64,000 nt of DNA from Cyanobacteria bacterium FACHB-471 (GCA_014695345.1 JACJOC010000077.1:248001-312000), one strand, 5' to 3'. Positions 16,134-25,404 are shown, numbered from the stretch's first letter. Translations and numbers: made by a program. Notes: generated by a model from the sequence alone, not told the origin.

Positions 16134-17861
16134 ATGGTCGTACTAACCGATCGCACGCAGCGTAGGCTAACGATGCAAACGGCTGAAATTGCGCCAGAAA
16201 CATTGACAATGCGATCGCTTGACTGGGATCGCGATCGCTTTGACATCGAGTTTGGCTTAAAAAACGGCACGACCTACAACTCGTTCTTGATTCGGGGTGA
16301 GCAAATTGCCCTGGTAGACACCTCCCACGCCAAGTTTCGGCAGCTTTACCTGGATTTGCTGAAAGAAACAATTAATCCAGCCGAAATTAATTACCTGATC
16401 ATTAGCCACACGGAACCCGACCACAGCGGCTTGGTGCCCGACATTCTTGCGCTTGCACCCGACGTGACGGTGGTTGGCTCAAAGGTGGCGATTCAGTTCC
16501 TTGAAAATCTGGTGCATCAGCCCTTCAAGCAGCGGATTGTGAAGAATGGCGATCGCCTCGACCTGGGCAACGGGCATGAACTAGAGTTTGTGATTGCGCC
16601 CAACCTGCACTGGCCCGACACCATTTTCACCTACGACCACAAAACGCAAGTTCTCTTCACCTGCGATGCGTTTGGGATGCACTACTGCGACGATCGCACC
16701 TTTGATGAGGAGCTATCGGAAATTGAAGACGACTTTCGCTATTACTATGACTGCCTCATGGGTCCTAATGCCCGCTCGGTGCTGTCGGCGCTAAAGCGGA
16801 TGGATCAGCTTGAAGCCGTTAACATCATTGCCACAGGACACGGACCACTACTGCAACACAACGTGGCGGAATGGACGGGGCGCTACCGCCAGTGGAGCAA
16901 AGAGCAGGCGAAGTCTGACAAAACGGTGGCGGTGTTTTACGTATCCGATTATGGATATAGCGATCGCCTCTCGCAGTCGATTGCTAAGGGCATTACCAAA
17001 GCCGGAGTTGCGGTCGAAATGATGGATCTGAAGTCCGCCGATCCGCAAGAGCTACAGGAAATGGTTAGCCACGCCGCTGGGCTGGTGATTAGTATGCCGC
17101 CTGCCTCCGGTGACATTGCGACTTCAATCCAAGCTGCGCTCAGCACCGTTCTGGCTGCCGCTAAAGCAAAGCAGGCAGTCGGGCTATTTGAATCTTACGG
17201 AGGCGATGACGAACCTGTTGACCCACTGCTCAACCGCTTTCGGAACCTGGGCTTGGTTGAGGCATTTCCAGCAATTCGGGTAAAAGATGTTCCAGGTGAG
17301 TCACTTTATCAGCTTTGTGAAGAGGCGGGAGTTGACCTGGGGCAAGCGCTGACTCGCGATCGCACCGTCCAACAAATCAAATCGATTGACGCAGATCTAG
17401 AAAAAGCACTGGGACGAATCAGCAGCGGACTTTACATCATTACTGCTCAGAAAGGCGATCTGATGGGTGCAATGCTAGCGTCCTGGGTAATGCAAGCTAG
17501 CTTTAAGCCACTGGGCTTCACCATTGCTGTTGCTAAAGATCGAGCAATCGAATCTTTGATGCAGGTAGGCGATCGCTTCGTTCTCAACGTCTTAGAGGAA
17601 GGCAACCACGCTGGCTTGATGAAACACTTCCTCAAGCGATTTGCTCCTGGAGCCGATCGCTTTGCTGGAGTCAAAACCTATTCCGCCGAAAACGGCTCTC
17701 CCATTCTGGCAGATGCCCTCGCCTATCTGGAATGTGAAGTCACCAGCCGCATGGAGCAGAGTGACCACTGGGTTGTTTACAGCACAGCTAACGTCGGACG
17801 AGTTTCTAAAGCCGATGCCTTGACTGCGGTTCACCATCGCAAGCTTGGGAACTACTACTAG
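16134..17861 (+). CDS. flv3: Diflavin flavodiiron protein, Flv2/Flv3 type
   Basis: A 575-residue three-domain protein: beta-lactamase-like diiron domain (residues 30-260), flavodoxin-like domain (about 265-405, beginning VAVFYVSDYGYSDRLSQSIA) and a C-terminal flavin reductase domain (about 425-575, SSGLYIITAQKGDLMGAMLA). The metal motif SHTEPDHSG keeps H-x-E-x-D-H, as in Flv2/Flv3; Flv1/Flv4 lose these ligands. These proteins send electrons from photosystem I to O2, forming water without reactive oxygen. The symbol flv3 is the likelier choice because no flv4 operon is present; the Flv1 partner is not in the window. An AGGAAA lies 6-12 bases upstream of ATG 16134. Confidence 0.85.
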   Translation: MVVLTDRTQRRLTMQTAEIAPETLTMRSLDWDRDRFDIEFGLKNGTTYNSFLIRGEQIALVDTSHAKFRQLYLDLLKETINPAEINYLIISHTEPDHSGLVPDILALAPDVTVVGSKVAIQFLENLVHQPFKQRIVKNGDRLDLGNGHELEFVIAPNLHWPDTIFTYDHKTQVLFTCDAFGMHYCDDRTFDEELSEIEDDFRYYYDCLMGPNARSVLSALKRMDQLEAVNIIATGHGPLLQHNVAEWTGRYRQWSKEQAKSDKTVAVFYVSDYGYSDRLSQSIAKGITKAGVAVEMMDLKSADPQELQEMVSHAAGLVISMPPASGDIATSIQAALSTVLAAAKAKQAVGLFESYGGDDEPVDPLLNRFRNLGLVEAFPAIRVKDVPGESLYQLCEEAGVDLGQALTRDRTVQQIKSIDADLEKALGRISSGLYIITAQKGDLMGAMLASWVMQASFKPLGFTIAVAKDRAIESLMQVGDRFVLNVLEEGNHAGLMKHFLKRFAPGADRFAGVKTYSAENGSPILADALAYLECEVTSRMEQSDHWVVYSTANVGRVSKADALTAVHHRKLGNYY

Positions 17862-17902
17862 AGTGCTTTAAGCGTGTTTAATTCAAAACGTTAGTTCCTT
17901 TA

Positions 17903-17966
17903 GGGCGGAGCATTCGGCAGTTGAGCGTTTGAATTAACGCAGCATTACTGCCAGAATGCCTCGCCC
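17903..17966. repeat. Palindromic intergenic repeat, family B copy 1
   Basis: GGGCGGAGCATTCGGCAG is followed after about 28 bases by the imperfect complement CTGCCAGAATGCCTCGCCC. The same element type occurs at 48723 and 50881. It is noncoding and lies 42 bp after the flavodiiron gene; it may act as a terminator. Confidence 0.8.
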
Positions 17967-18069
17967 TTAAGATTGTGAATATAGCCTTTCCTAGAAGTTG
18001 ACTGAGTTTTTGGGATAACTGCGTCCGTTCCATTCACGCTTTGGCAAAAACCTTTCTCGATCAAGTCCT

Positions 18070-19263
18070 ATGCCATCTAGTCAAGACAAAAGAGCAATCC
18101 TTGAACGGTTTATAGTCAACAATAAAGATCTAGAAAATCTAGAGTCTAAGATATCTAGATTCAACCTCTTTGAGGCTATTGGCATGGTTCGACAGGAGAT
18201 CAAACATTCCAATTTCATCAAGTTTTTGCTAGATCCATCTGAAAAGCATCGCTTGGGCGACCTGTTTCTGAAAAAGCTCCTAGTCAGTGTTTTAGGTAAT
18301 TCGGAAGATATTCCTTTAGATAGCCTTGAAGTTAGTGTTTCAAACTTTAGCGATGCTGAAGTACGTCGTGAGTGGAGAAATATAGATCTTCTAATCTATT
18401 CTCCAAGTAATCACTTTGTTTGCACAATTGAAAACAAAGTTGATTCCTCAGAAGGGTTGAATCAACTTATAACTTATGAAGAAGTAGTTGAGAAAGAGTT
18501 CTCCGACTGTAAAAAGGTCTTCATTTACCTTACAAAAGAAGGCTTTACTGCTTCTAACACTAGATGGCTGTCACTCAGCTATGTAACTGTTGCAGATCTT
18601 ATTGAGTCAGTTTGTAACGAGAGGAGATCAATCCTCAGTGAGGATATTCATGTTTCAATGCGTCACTACGTTGATCTGATCAGGAGACACCTCATGAGTG
18701 AGTCGGACATTGCTGAACTTTGTCGAAAAATTTATAAGCAACATCGTCAAGCTATTGAACTAATCTACGAGCATCGTCCAGATCTTCGAGTAGAGATTGC
18801 AGAATTTATAGAAGAACTTATAAAAAAATGTGCACAACAGGAACATCTTGAAAAAGATGATAGTACGCAACGCTGGATTCGTTTCGCACCCAAAGAATGG
18901 GATGATTTGAAGTTTCAGAAAACTTGTTGCAACTGGACGAGTAGTCAGAGAATCTTGCTGTTTGAGTTTTGGAATGAGCCGCAAAACCTTCAACTGCGCT
19001 TGGTCATCGGTCCCGGAAGTGCAGAAACAAAACAAGCTATTTACCAGAGACTTCAGCAGCCCAATATACCAGGACTTAGGAAGACTAAGCTTAAGGAAGA
19101 TAGTTGGAGTCAGGCTTGTATTATGGCAATTCTCACTCCAGCAGATTATGAAGATGGAAATTTGGAAGATTTACAAGAGAAAATCAGATTATTTTGGAAT
19201 AAGTATATGAGCGGTGACATGAAACTAATTCGTGCAGCAATTTCCAGTCTTCAAATCTTATGA
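18070..19263 (+). CDS. PD-(D/E)XK nuclease superfamily protein (PDDEXK_4-like)
   Basis: A 397-residue protein. The segment WRNIDLLIYSPSN, then VCTIENKVDSSEG, gives the nuclease core with Asp106, Glu121 and Lys123. N-terminal KHSNFIKFLLDPSEKHRLGD is typical of the PDDEXK_4 family. QLITYEEVV and KVFIYLTKEG follow in family order. The C-terminal 170 residues are helical and not recognised. Such proteins occur in defence islands and near restriction genes, but activity has rarely been shown. Base composition is more AT-rich than its neighbours and I see no HIP1 site inside, which suggests acquisition by transfer. It converges with an unknown gene at 19311. Confidence 0.7.
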   Translation: MPSSQDKRAILERFIVNNKDLENLESKISRFNLFEAIGMVRQEIKHSNFIKFLLDPSEKHRLGDLFLKKLLVSVLGNSEDIPLDSLEVSVSNFSDAEVRREWRNIDLLIYSPSNHFVCTIENKVDSSEGLNQLITYEEVVEKEFSDCKKVFIYLTKEGFTASNTRWLSLSYVTVADLIESVCNERRSILSEDIHVSMRHYVDLIRRHLMSESDIAELCRKIYKQHRQAIELIYEHRPDLRVEIAEFIEELIKKCAQQEHLEKDDSTQRWIRFAPKEWDDLKFQKTCCNWTSSQRILLFEFWNEPQNLQLRLVIGPGSAETKQAIYQRLQQPNIPGLRKTKLKEDSWSQACIMAILTPADYEDGNLEDLQEKIRLFWNKYMSGDMKLIRAAISSLQIL

Positions 19264-19310
19264 GGTACTTTACATTACCGCTAAGACACTTAGGGAATTT
19301 GGCGATCGCA

Positions 19311-20081
19311 CTAAAGACTAAGAAATTCATATAATATTTGTGATTTTTGATGTAGTTCCTCATCAAGAGGAAGAGTAAAAAGTTCCTCAATTAAATTCTT
19401 TAGCTCCAGAACACAACCTGCTATATCAGTAGTGAGTCCATAGAATCTGAACTTAAATGCCTCTCTTACTCTTTCACGAGTTACAGTTAGATCTTTTTCT
19501 GTTAAATCATCTTCACTTTGTGAACCTAACCATCTGTTTGCCTGCTCCTTTACAAAACTGGCAATTTCCGTTTGCTTCTCTAAATCTGAATGAAAGTAGT
19601 ATCCATTCATAATTGAATTGAGTATGTTGAACACTGTTCGTTGTCCTAAATCACAAGTTACATCAGGGTATGGAGAAATATAGTGAAAATATTTATTTCG
19701 GTACTTAATTGCTTTGTTGTCGTAATCTCCTTTATAGAACTTGAACTTGTCATTGATAGAGTTTAAGCGATTCAAAACTTGTTCGTCTTGCCTAGCGCAT
19801 TGCCTTACTCTGCTCACAATCTTTCCAATGTTAATCTCTTCGTCCTGCATGAGAAAAGGACGTAAGATTGTGAGCATTTCTATAAACTCTTGCCGCTCTG
19901 GAACTATGGCTTCTGTCAATTCATCACCTAGAGCCAATGCCATCCCAGATTTGTTCGTTTCGAAGAATTTACAAAAGGAAAGCCTATCAGCTTGATTGAC
20001 AAACATCTGAAGCTTTCTCTTATCCTCCAAATTTAATTGTTCTTGCATTTTGAAAAGATTCAAACTGGAACGATTGGACAA
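19311..20081 (-). CDS. Hypothetical protein, AT-rich, convergent with the PD-(D/E)XK gene
   Basis: A 256-residue mostly helical protein with no family I recognise. It has an N-terminal basic stretch, LNLEDKRKLQMFVNQADRL, and a central YRNKYFHYISPYPDV. The R-x4-6-H pattern of HEPN RNases is hinted at by the RNKYFHY segment, but the context is too weak to claim it. It ends 47 bp from the end of the nuclease-like gene, with low GC and no HIP1 site inside, so both may have arrived together. Confidence 0.6.
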   Translation of the reverse strand: MSNRSSLNLFKMQEQLNLEDKRKLQMFVNQADRLSFCKFFETNKSGMALALGDELTEAIVPERQEFIEMLTILRPFLMQDEEINIGKIVSRVRQCARQDEQVLNRLNSINDKFKFYKGDYDNKAIKYRNKYFHYISPYPDVTCDLGQRTVFNILNSIMNGYYFHSDLEKQTEIASFVKEQANRWLGSQSEDDLTEKDLTVTRERVREAFKFRFYGLTTDIAGCVLELKNLIEELFTLPLDEELHQKSQILYEFLSL

Positions 20082-20202
20082 TCAGCCAATTGATTTGGCT
20101 ACGACTATATAACCATCCTTCATTCTAATTTGCTCCTTTGAGAGAAGATGGGGGTTAAGGGGAAATCAACCTGCTGAATAATAGAGTGGATGAAACAGAA
20201 CC

Positions 20203-20251
20203 GTAGGTTGGGTGGAGCAGGGCGGAACCCAACGCTTTGGATTTGCTGCGC
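20203..20251. repeat. Intergenic repeat, family C, half copy
   Basis: GTAGGTTGGGTGGAGCAGGG followed by CGGAACCCAAC. It matches the left arm of the longer inverted element at 27295-27371, but the closing GTTGGG...CAACCTAC arm is missing. It is a partial copy between the unknown gene and the LysR gene. Confidence 0.7.
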
Positions 20252-20272
20252 GACTACAACTTCAGAAGCGAT

Positions 20273-21181
20273 TTATGTGCAAGGTTTAGGCTTTTGCCGC
20301 TTTAAGATATCGAGAAAGGCAAAGACGGCAGGGGTATGTAGCTCATTCGACAGGACGGCCACACCAATGATTCGCATCAGGGGAACGGGTAAGCTGTAAA
20401 CCTGAATTCCTGCGGGGATGGGTTCAGCTGCTAAGCGGGGCAAAACGGTTGCTCCTAATCCTTGAGCGACCAGGTTGACGATGGTGGCATCGGTTTCTAC
20501 TTCGTAGGTGACTTTTAAGAAACAGTCAAACTGTTTGGCGTGGGCATAGACCATCTGCATCATCACGTTATCCACGGGGGGCATGATCAGCGGAAATGTG
20601 GACAATTCTGCCCAGCTTAGCTGCTCTGCCTGAGCTTGAAAGGTAGGAGGAAACAGGGCCACAAATTCGTCGCGTAAGACTTCGCAGGTTTCCATGTCTT
20701 CGCTAGCGGGTAAAAAGGTAAAGCCGATGTCGGCTCGTCCTTCGCGCAGGGCTTGCTCGACGCGGGGGTAATCGTCGTGTTCGGTGAGGCTGACGGCGAT
20801 CGCCGGAAAGCGTTGGTGAAATTGGGTAATCACCAGCGGCAAGATGTGAGTGGCGACGCTGCGAAAGGAAGCAATTCTCACTTGCCCGCCTTCTAGCCCT
20901 TTCGCCAGTTCTGCTTCTTTAGTAATTTCCTCGGACCGATGCACGATTTCGCGGGCATGTTCGGCAATTCGCTGTCCGACGGAAGTGAGGCGAGCCCCGT
21001 GCCGCCCGCGCAAAAATAGCACCACGCCTAAGTGTTCTTCTAGGGTGGCGATCGCGTGACTCACTGCGGACTGAGACATTTCCAGTTGCAGGGCCGCTTC
21101 GCTAAAGTTTTCGCGATCGGCAACGGCAACTAAGATCCTGAGCTGAGACAGCTTCATCTGTCTTTGATGACTCTCTTTCAT
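20273..21181 (-). CDS. LysR-family transcriptional regulator divergent from the halorhodopsin gene
   Basis: A 302-residue regulator. Residues about 8-70 hold the winged helix (LSQLRILVAVADRENFSEAA, then SQSAVSHAIATLEEHLG). The effector-binding domain runs from about residue 95 (GGQVRIASFRSVATHILPLV) to the end. Met9 (21157) is an alternative start. It is transcribed away from the rhodopsin gene with 236 bp between them. LysR proteins usually act on the divergent neighbour, so it may control the light-driven pump (inference). It does not look like CmpR or NdhR. Confidence 0.88.
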   Translation of the reverse strand: MKESHQRQMKLSQLRILVAVADRENFSEAALQLEMSQSAVSHAIATLEEHLGVVLFLRGRHGARLTSVGQRIAEHAREIVHRSEEITKEAELAKGLEGGQVRIASFRSVATHILPLVITQFHQRFPAIAVSLTEHDDYPRVEQALREGRADIGFTFLPASEDMETCEVLRDEFVALFPPTFQAQAEQLSWAELSTFPLIMPPVDNVMMQMVYAHAKQFDCFLKVTYEVETDATIVNLVAQGLGATVLPRLAAEPIPAGIQVYSLPVPLMRIIGVAVLSNELHTPAVFAFLDILKRQKPKPCT

Positions 21182-21417
21182 GATGCAACCTCAGCCCCTG
21201 CTTACTAAGCCTAAGTGAGATCTATCATTTGTTCTCAAAAGCTGAAGCTGCCAAATTGACATTACTCAAGGTAGATTTCCAGGATGCAAATCCTACTCAA
21301 GAAATCTTCCCTCAGAATTATGGCACTCCTCCCAAGACGCTGACACACTGATCAAGGTCAGCAGTTAAAGAAACTTAATCACTTTAATTGCTAGTAATTA
21401 TATTTTGGCAAGCTTAT

Positions 21418-22125
21418 ATGGTTCAGACTTGGCTTTGGATAGGCGTAACGGGCATGGCAGTCGGAGCCGTTTTCTTTGGCTTTGGAGCGCATAACGCCCG
21501 AACAGAACGTTGGAAAATTCTATACACGCTCAATTTTTTCATTTGTCTCATCGCCAGTGTACTTTATCTAGCAATGGCATTGGGGCAAGGGTTTAACGTG
21601 ATACATGGTCGTCCTACTTTTTGGGTTCGCTATGTCACCTGGTTCCTATCAACGCCACTTTTGTTGCTTGATCTCACATTTTTAGGTCGAACCAGTTTAC
21701 CGATTGCCGGAAGTTTGTTGGGAGCTAATGCACTCATGATTGCAACCGGATTGGTTGCTGCCCTCTCACCCGATCCGATCAATTACATTTGGTATTTAGT
21801 AAGTTGTGGTGCCTTTGTGGCTGTTTTTTATCTACTGGTGTCACCCTATCGCTTAGAAGCGGAGCAACAGCATCCTAGAAGCAAAAAAGCATTCCGCAAA
21901 CTGCTCACGGTTCATCTGGTGTTGTGGACTGGATACCCGATTGTGTGGCTGCTTGCAGCGAGTGGTTTTGATGTCTTGACGCAAGGGTTAGAAACCATGT
22001 CCTACACCTTGTTAGATTTGGTGGCAAAGGTTGGTTTTGGTATCCTTTCACTCAATACATTAGGACAATTAGAACGGGCGGGTGAAGTTGAGAAGGTGTT
22101 ACAGACAGAGGTGTCTGCTCGATAG
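21418..22125 (+). CDS. Cyanobacterial halorhodopsin (light-driven anion pump, TSD motif)
   Basis: A 236-residue seven-helix microbial rhodopsin. Helix C reads RYVTWFLSTPLLLLD: Thr74, Ser78 and Asp85 stand at the positions of Asp85, Thr89 and Asp96 in bacteriorhodopsin, giving a TSD motif. Helix G reads LLDLVAKVGFGILSL with Asp200 and Schiff-base Lys204. TSD rhodopsins known from cyanobacteria (for example Mastigocladopsis repens and Synechocystis PCC 7509) pump chloride, and one also sulfate, inward. ATG 21418 (MVQTWLWIG) fits that family better than TTG 21388. No retinal-forming oxygenase gene is nearby. Confidence 0.93.
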   Translation: MVQTWLWIGVTGMAVGAVFFGFGAHNARTERWKILYTLNFFICLIASVLYLAMALGQGFNVIHGRPTFWVRYVTWFLSTPLLLLDLTFLGRTSLPIAGSLLGANALMIATGLVAALSPDPINYIWYLVSCGAFVAVFYLLVSPYRLEAEQQHPRSKKAFRKLLTVHLVLWTGYPIVWLLAASGFDVLTQGLETMSYTLLDLVAKVGFGILSLNTLGQLERAGEVEKVLQTEVSAR

Positions 22126-22269
22126 AAGCGATCGCCCTTTCCACCTAATTCACGGCGCTTTCGGATAGGGAAACTTCTAGTAGATAAAACACTCATAGAA
22201 CCAGGTTTAGCCACAACGTCATCAGTCAAATGCAAAGACGCTGACAAAACCTGTCCATTGCCTGCGGTA

Positions 22270-22292
22270 GGGGCACGGCAATGCCGTGCCCC
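22270..22292. repeat. Perfect GC-rich palindrome after the rhodopsin gene
   Basis: GGGGCACGGCA, one base, then TGCCGTGCCCC. The 11-bp arms are perfect. It is located 145 bp after the rhodopsin stop codon in otherwise noncoding DNA (22126-22391). It may be a REP-like element or a terminator without a T-run. Confidence 0.7.
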
Positions 22293-22391
22293 CTCGAAAA
22301 TCATTCGTCAAATGTGTAAAGCCTGCAACGGCGAAGGGATCTTATAGGGGCGATCGCTCCGCTCAATTATCCAAATCAAGACACTATCATG

Positions 22392-22600
22392 TCGGAAAAG
22401 TGCTTTGAGATCTCGGAAAAGGGTTCTGGGATCTCAGAACAGTGTCTTGGGATCTCGGAAAGGGATTCTGGGATCTCGGAAAGAGGTTTTGTCGTGCCGG
22501 AAAGAGGTTCTGCTGCGCTGGAAAAGGGTTTTGTTGTGCCGGAAAGAGGTTTGCCACGCCGAAATCCCTTTTCAACGTGCTGGAAACAGGTTTCGTCTCG
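22392..22600. repeat. Ten degenerate 21-bp tandem repeats
   Basis: Units follow the pattern TCGGAAAgGGgTTcTGgGATC, with the last base pairs drifting to GTG/CCGG in units 5-10; unit 8 is one base short. As 21 is divisible by three, several frames on both strands stay open and would encode heptapeptide repeats such as ISEKGSG or PRSQNPF. No clear ribosome site or conserved protein supports translation. It lies 47 bp beyond the 3' end of the helicase gene. Confidence 0.9.
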
Positions 22601-22647
22601 TTTAGTGCAAAAGTGCCTCAAAGATGGGAACTATTAGCTCTTAACGA

Positions 22648-25029
22648 TCAATAGCTCATCGCTTGCGGAAACTTTTTGCCTAGGGCCGTCAAGACTGGAC
22701 AGGGCATTTTATCTTCCAGGTTGTCGGGTTTGCTCCAGGTAAAGGGAGCTTTTTGAGCGGCGGACATCCACAGCAGGCGTTTGGCTCTAGTCATCGCTAC
22801 ATAGAGCAGGCGAAATTCTTCGGCGACTTTCAGGTATTCGGCGCGTTCCCAAGCGGCGGCGAGTCCGGGCATGGGATATTCTTCATGCACACGGGCGCGA
22901 ATTTGCGCTCTGGCGACCTCTGGCAAACTAAAGTCGCCAATAAACTGTGCCTGGGGCGGAACTCTCAGACTGCCAGGGATCAACTGCTCATGCAGGAAGG
23001 GAATAAACACAAAGTCCCAGTCCAGTCCTTTGGCTTTGTGCATAGTGATGATGGTGAGCTGACCTTTGCGGGTGTAGCGCTCTTCACTATCGCCAATTTC
23101 CACGGGTTCAAATCGCTCGGAGTTAACGATTTCACTCAGCACATCGATGGGGGAAGCTCCGGGATTGGCAGATGTGCGTTGGTAAATTTGATCGCTCAGT
23201 TTGTCGGCGGTCGCCAGTTCGGTTTGCTCGTACTTCAACGTGAGCGCCAGGAAGGGAATCAGTTGATATTGGGGCAACTCTAGCCGCGCCCGTAGCAGTC
23301 CAGTGCAGTAGCGCTGCGCCTGAAGCACGGGGTCGGGCTGAAGCGGGTCGAGCGGGCCGGGGTAAAGGAACTGTTCGGGCAGACTGGTCAGCAGGTTGAG
23401 ATCTTGAGTAGGAATCAGCTTGCGATCGACCAAAACTTTGAGGGCAGCTTTGAGGTTGTCGGGCGAATGAGGGCGATCAAGAAACTGCATCAGTGCCAGG
23501 ATCTCAGCAGGAATGTGAGACTGGCGATCGCGCTGTCCCACGTCGTACACTTCGATTCCCAGTTCCTTCAGATTCACCTTTAGCCCGTGCTGTTCTGGGT
23601 TTTGTAGCAGATCCGCAATAAATCGCCCCTGTCGATTTTCCCGCACCAGAACCGCCATGCGTCCATCGGGATGCTGAGCAAAAAGTTCTGCGACTCGTTG
23701 CCCAATTTGATCGACCGTCTCAAATACATCTTCTGGTATGACGATTTCTAGCCCCCGTCCAACGGGAGCGGGGTTTGCATCTATTTGAGGATCGTCTGCC
23801 TCAACAGGATGAATTGCCTGAGAGCGGAATGGATTCTTGAAGGAGGCGATCGCCCCCTCTCCATCTGAGTCGCCGCTACTCCCTCTGCCATATCGACGAT
23901 TGACCCAATCGAGCATGAAGTTTGCCGCATCCATAATGATGGCGGCGCTGCGTCCTGCCTGATCCATCTCTGCCAATCTGCCCTGAGCTTCACAGGTTTC
24001 GCAAAACTGCCGGAAGAACACAGGGTCAGCCGGAGTAAAGGTAGAGTTAATCGCCTGGTTCGGGTCACCCACGCGCACCAAATTGGCTGGTCGATTGCCA
24101 TCGGGGTCAGATGCAAGGATTTCTAAGAGACGAGTTTGCAGCGGAGACGAGTCTTGCGCTTCGTCTTCGAATACAGCAAACACCTGCTGTTGCCAAAGCT
24201 GACGGGCATTGTCGTCTTCTAGCACTCGCAGCGCTGCCAAAATCATGTCGTCGTAGTCAATCAGTCCGCGATTTTTGAGAAGTAACTGATAGCGTTCATA
24301 AAGTCCAGCAGCGATCGCCAGCACATCATAGTTAACCTCATCTATATCCTGGTGCATCACTTCCTGACTTAACTGCCGCAAATCGGCAGGCAACAGTCCC
24401 GAACTCTTTGCCTCATGAATGACGGTAAGTGCAAGCTCAGGCAACACTTCTGTTCGCAATACCGACTGTCGCCTGAGCCGTTCGGTTTCTTCACCGTCAA
24501 ACTGCCGCCCCTCTAGCAACCGCTGATAAAGCTGAGGGTTAGAGCTAATCCACTGCTCGACACAGGTACGAACCAAGCGATTGCTCTGATTTGGCAACAC
24601 CAAGGTCATGCGGTCAAGGCTCAGCCCAGACAGATCGGGATAACGAGTAGCGATGTTTAGCGCCAGTCCATGCAGGGTATAGACAACGAATCCGCTTGGT
24701 GTGAGTGAAAGCTCTCGCAAATATTGACGAATTTTGGCTTTAAGGTTGGCGACCGCAGAGCGAGTAAAGGTCACAACAACCAGTTGTCCGCTATTAGAAT
24801 TGTCAGCTGGTGCAGTCGGCTGCATTCCCCGATAGCGTTTGGCGAGAAGAATGGCGGAGGCGATCGCCATCCCAGTTGATTTACCCGAACCTGGCACGGC
24901 TGACACCGCTAGCGCCCCGCTCTGCCAATCTGCCATTCGCTGTTGCCCTGGACGCAGGCGCGATCGAAGCTGTTGCAGCGTTTCTTCCCAGGTAGGAGTG
25001 GGGTTTTGCGGATTTGCTGAAGTCACCAT
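22648..25029 (-). CDS. UvrD/Rep-like superfamily 1 DNA helicase
   Basis: A 793-residue helicase. Motif I SAVPGSGKSTG lies near residue 43, then VVTFTRSAVANLKAKI (Ia), FAVFEDEAQDSSPLQTRLLE (II) and VRVGDPNQAINSTF (III). Motif V/VI segments TIITMHKAKGLDWDFVFIP and FRLLYVAMTRAKRLLW come near the C-terminus. SF1A helicases unwind DNA in repair and replication restart. The layout differs from canonical PcrA/UvrD in length of the 2B region, and there is no C-terminal nuclease domain, so it is not AddA or RecB. Monocistronic. A tandem repeat array lies just downstream. Confidence 0.88.
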   Translation of the reverse strand: MVTSANPQNPTPTWEETLQQLRSRLRPGQQRMADWQSGALAVSAVPGSGKSTGMAIASAILLAKRYRGMQPTAPADNSNSGQLVVVTFTRSAVANLKAKIRQYLRELSLTPSGFVVYTLHGLALNIATRYPDLSGLSLDRMTLVLPNQSNRLVRTCVEQWISSNPQLYQRLLEGRQFDGEETERLRRQSVLRTEVLPELALTVIHEAKSSGLLPADLRQLSQEVMHQDIDEVNYDVLAIAAGLYERYQLLLKNRGLIDYDDMILAALRVLEDDNARQLWQQQVFAVFEDEAQDSSPLQTRLLEILASDPDGNRPANLVRVGDPNQAINSTFTPADPVFFRQFCETCEAQGRLAEMDQAGRSAAIIMDAANFMLDWVNRRYGRGSSGDSDGEGAIASFKNPFRSQAIHPVEADDPQIDANPAPVGRGLEIVIPEDVFETVDQIGQRVAELFAQHPDGRMAVLVRENRQGRFIADLLQNPEQHGLKVNLKELGIEVYDVGQRDRQSHIPAEILALMQFLDRPHSPDNLKAALKVLVDRKLIPTQDLNLLTSLPEQFLYPGPLDPLQPDPVLQAQRYCTGLLRARLELPQYQLIPFLALTLKYEQTELATADKLSDQIYQRTSANPGASPIDVLSEIVNSERFEPVEIGDSEERYTRKGQLTIITMHKAKGLDWDFVFIPFLHEQLIPGSLRVPPQAQFIGDFSLPEVARAQIRARVHEEYPMPGLAAAWERAEYLKVAEEFRLLYVAMTRAKRLLWMSAAQKAPFTWSKPDNLEDKMPCPVLTALGKKFPQAMSY

Positions 25030-25176
25030 GCTGCTGTTATGCCGTTAGTGCGTCTGATCTTCATCATATTCGGGGGATTGAGGGTTGAGGTTGAGGGCAC
25101 ATCTTTCTAAGCGATCCACAGCACTGCTACTGTGTATCGGCGAGCGCCTGCTCTAAGCAGAGGCATGAGAGCTTGA

Positions 25177-25404
25177 GTTCTAACACCAAAATTTAAGCGA
25201 ACATTCCGCAAATTTGTGAAGCGCAATGCTGAACTTCAGCAACGGATCGAAGACACTCTTTAGCAGATGGAAGCAGACGTATTTGATTCGAGCTTGGGTA
25301 CTCATAAACTAAGTGGCAAACTTGATGGTCTTCAGTCTTGTTCTTGCGGCTATAACTGTCGTATCGTTTTCTCAATTGAGCAAAATATTGAATCCGAACC
25401 GGGC
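25177..25404 (+). pseudogene. Decayed RelE/YafQ-type toxin gene
   Basis: Frame reading gives LTPKFKRTFRKFVKRNAELQ, then an in-frame TAG at 25261-25263, then MEADVFDSSLGTHKLSGKLD and CSCGYNCRIVFSIEQN. This matches the RelE/YafQ-like mRNA interferase family common in cyanobacteria, whose genes normally run on through a C-terminal catalytic strand. Here the start codon is lost, a nonsense codon interrupts helix 2, and the C-terminus diverges after IESEPG. No antitoxin gene is seen next to it. Confidence 0.75.

Noticed and set aside
20273-21181. CmpR or NdhR carbon regulator
   Set aside because: It is far from cmp, adjacent to the rhodopsin gene, and the effector domain does not read like CmpR.
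22376-22654. Several overlapping repeat-protein ORFs on both strands
   Set aside because: All arise from a 21-bp repeat; frames stay open by periodicity and no good ribosome site or homologue was seen.
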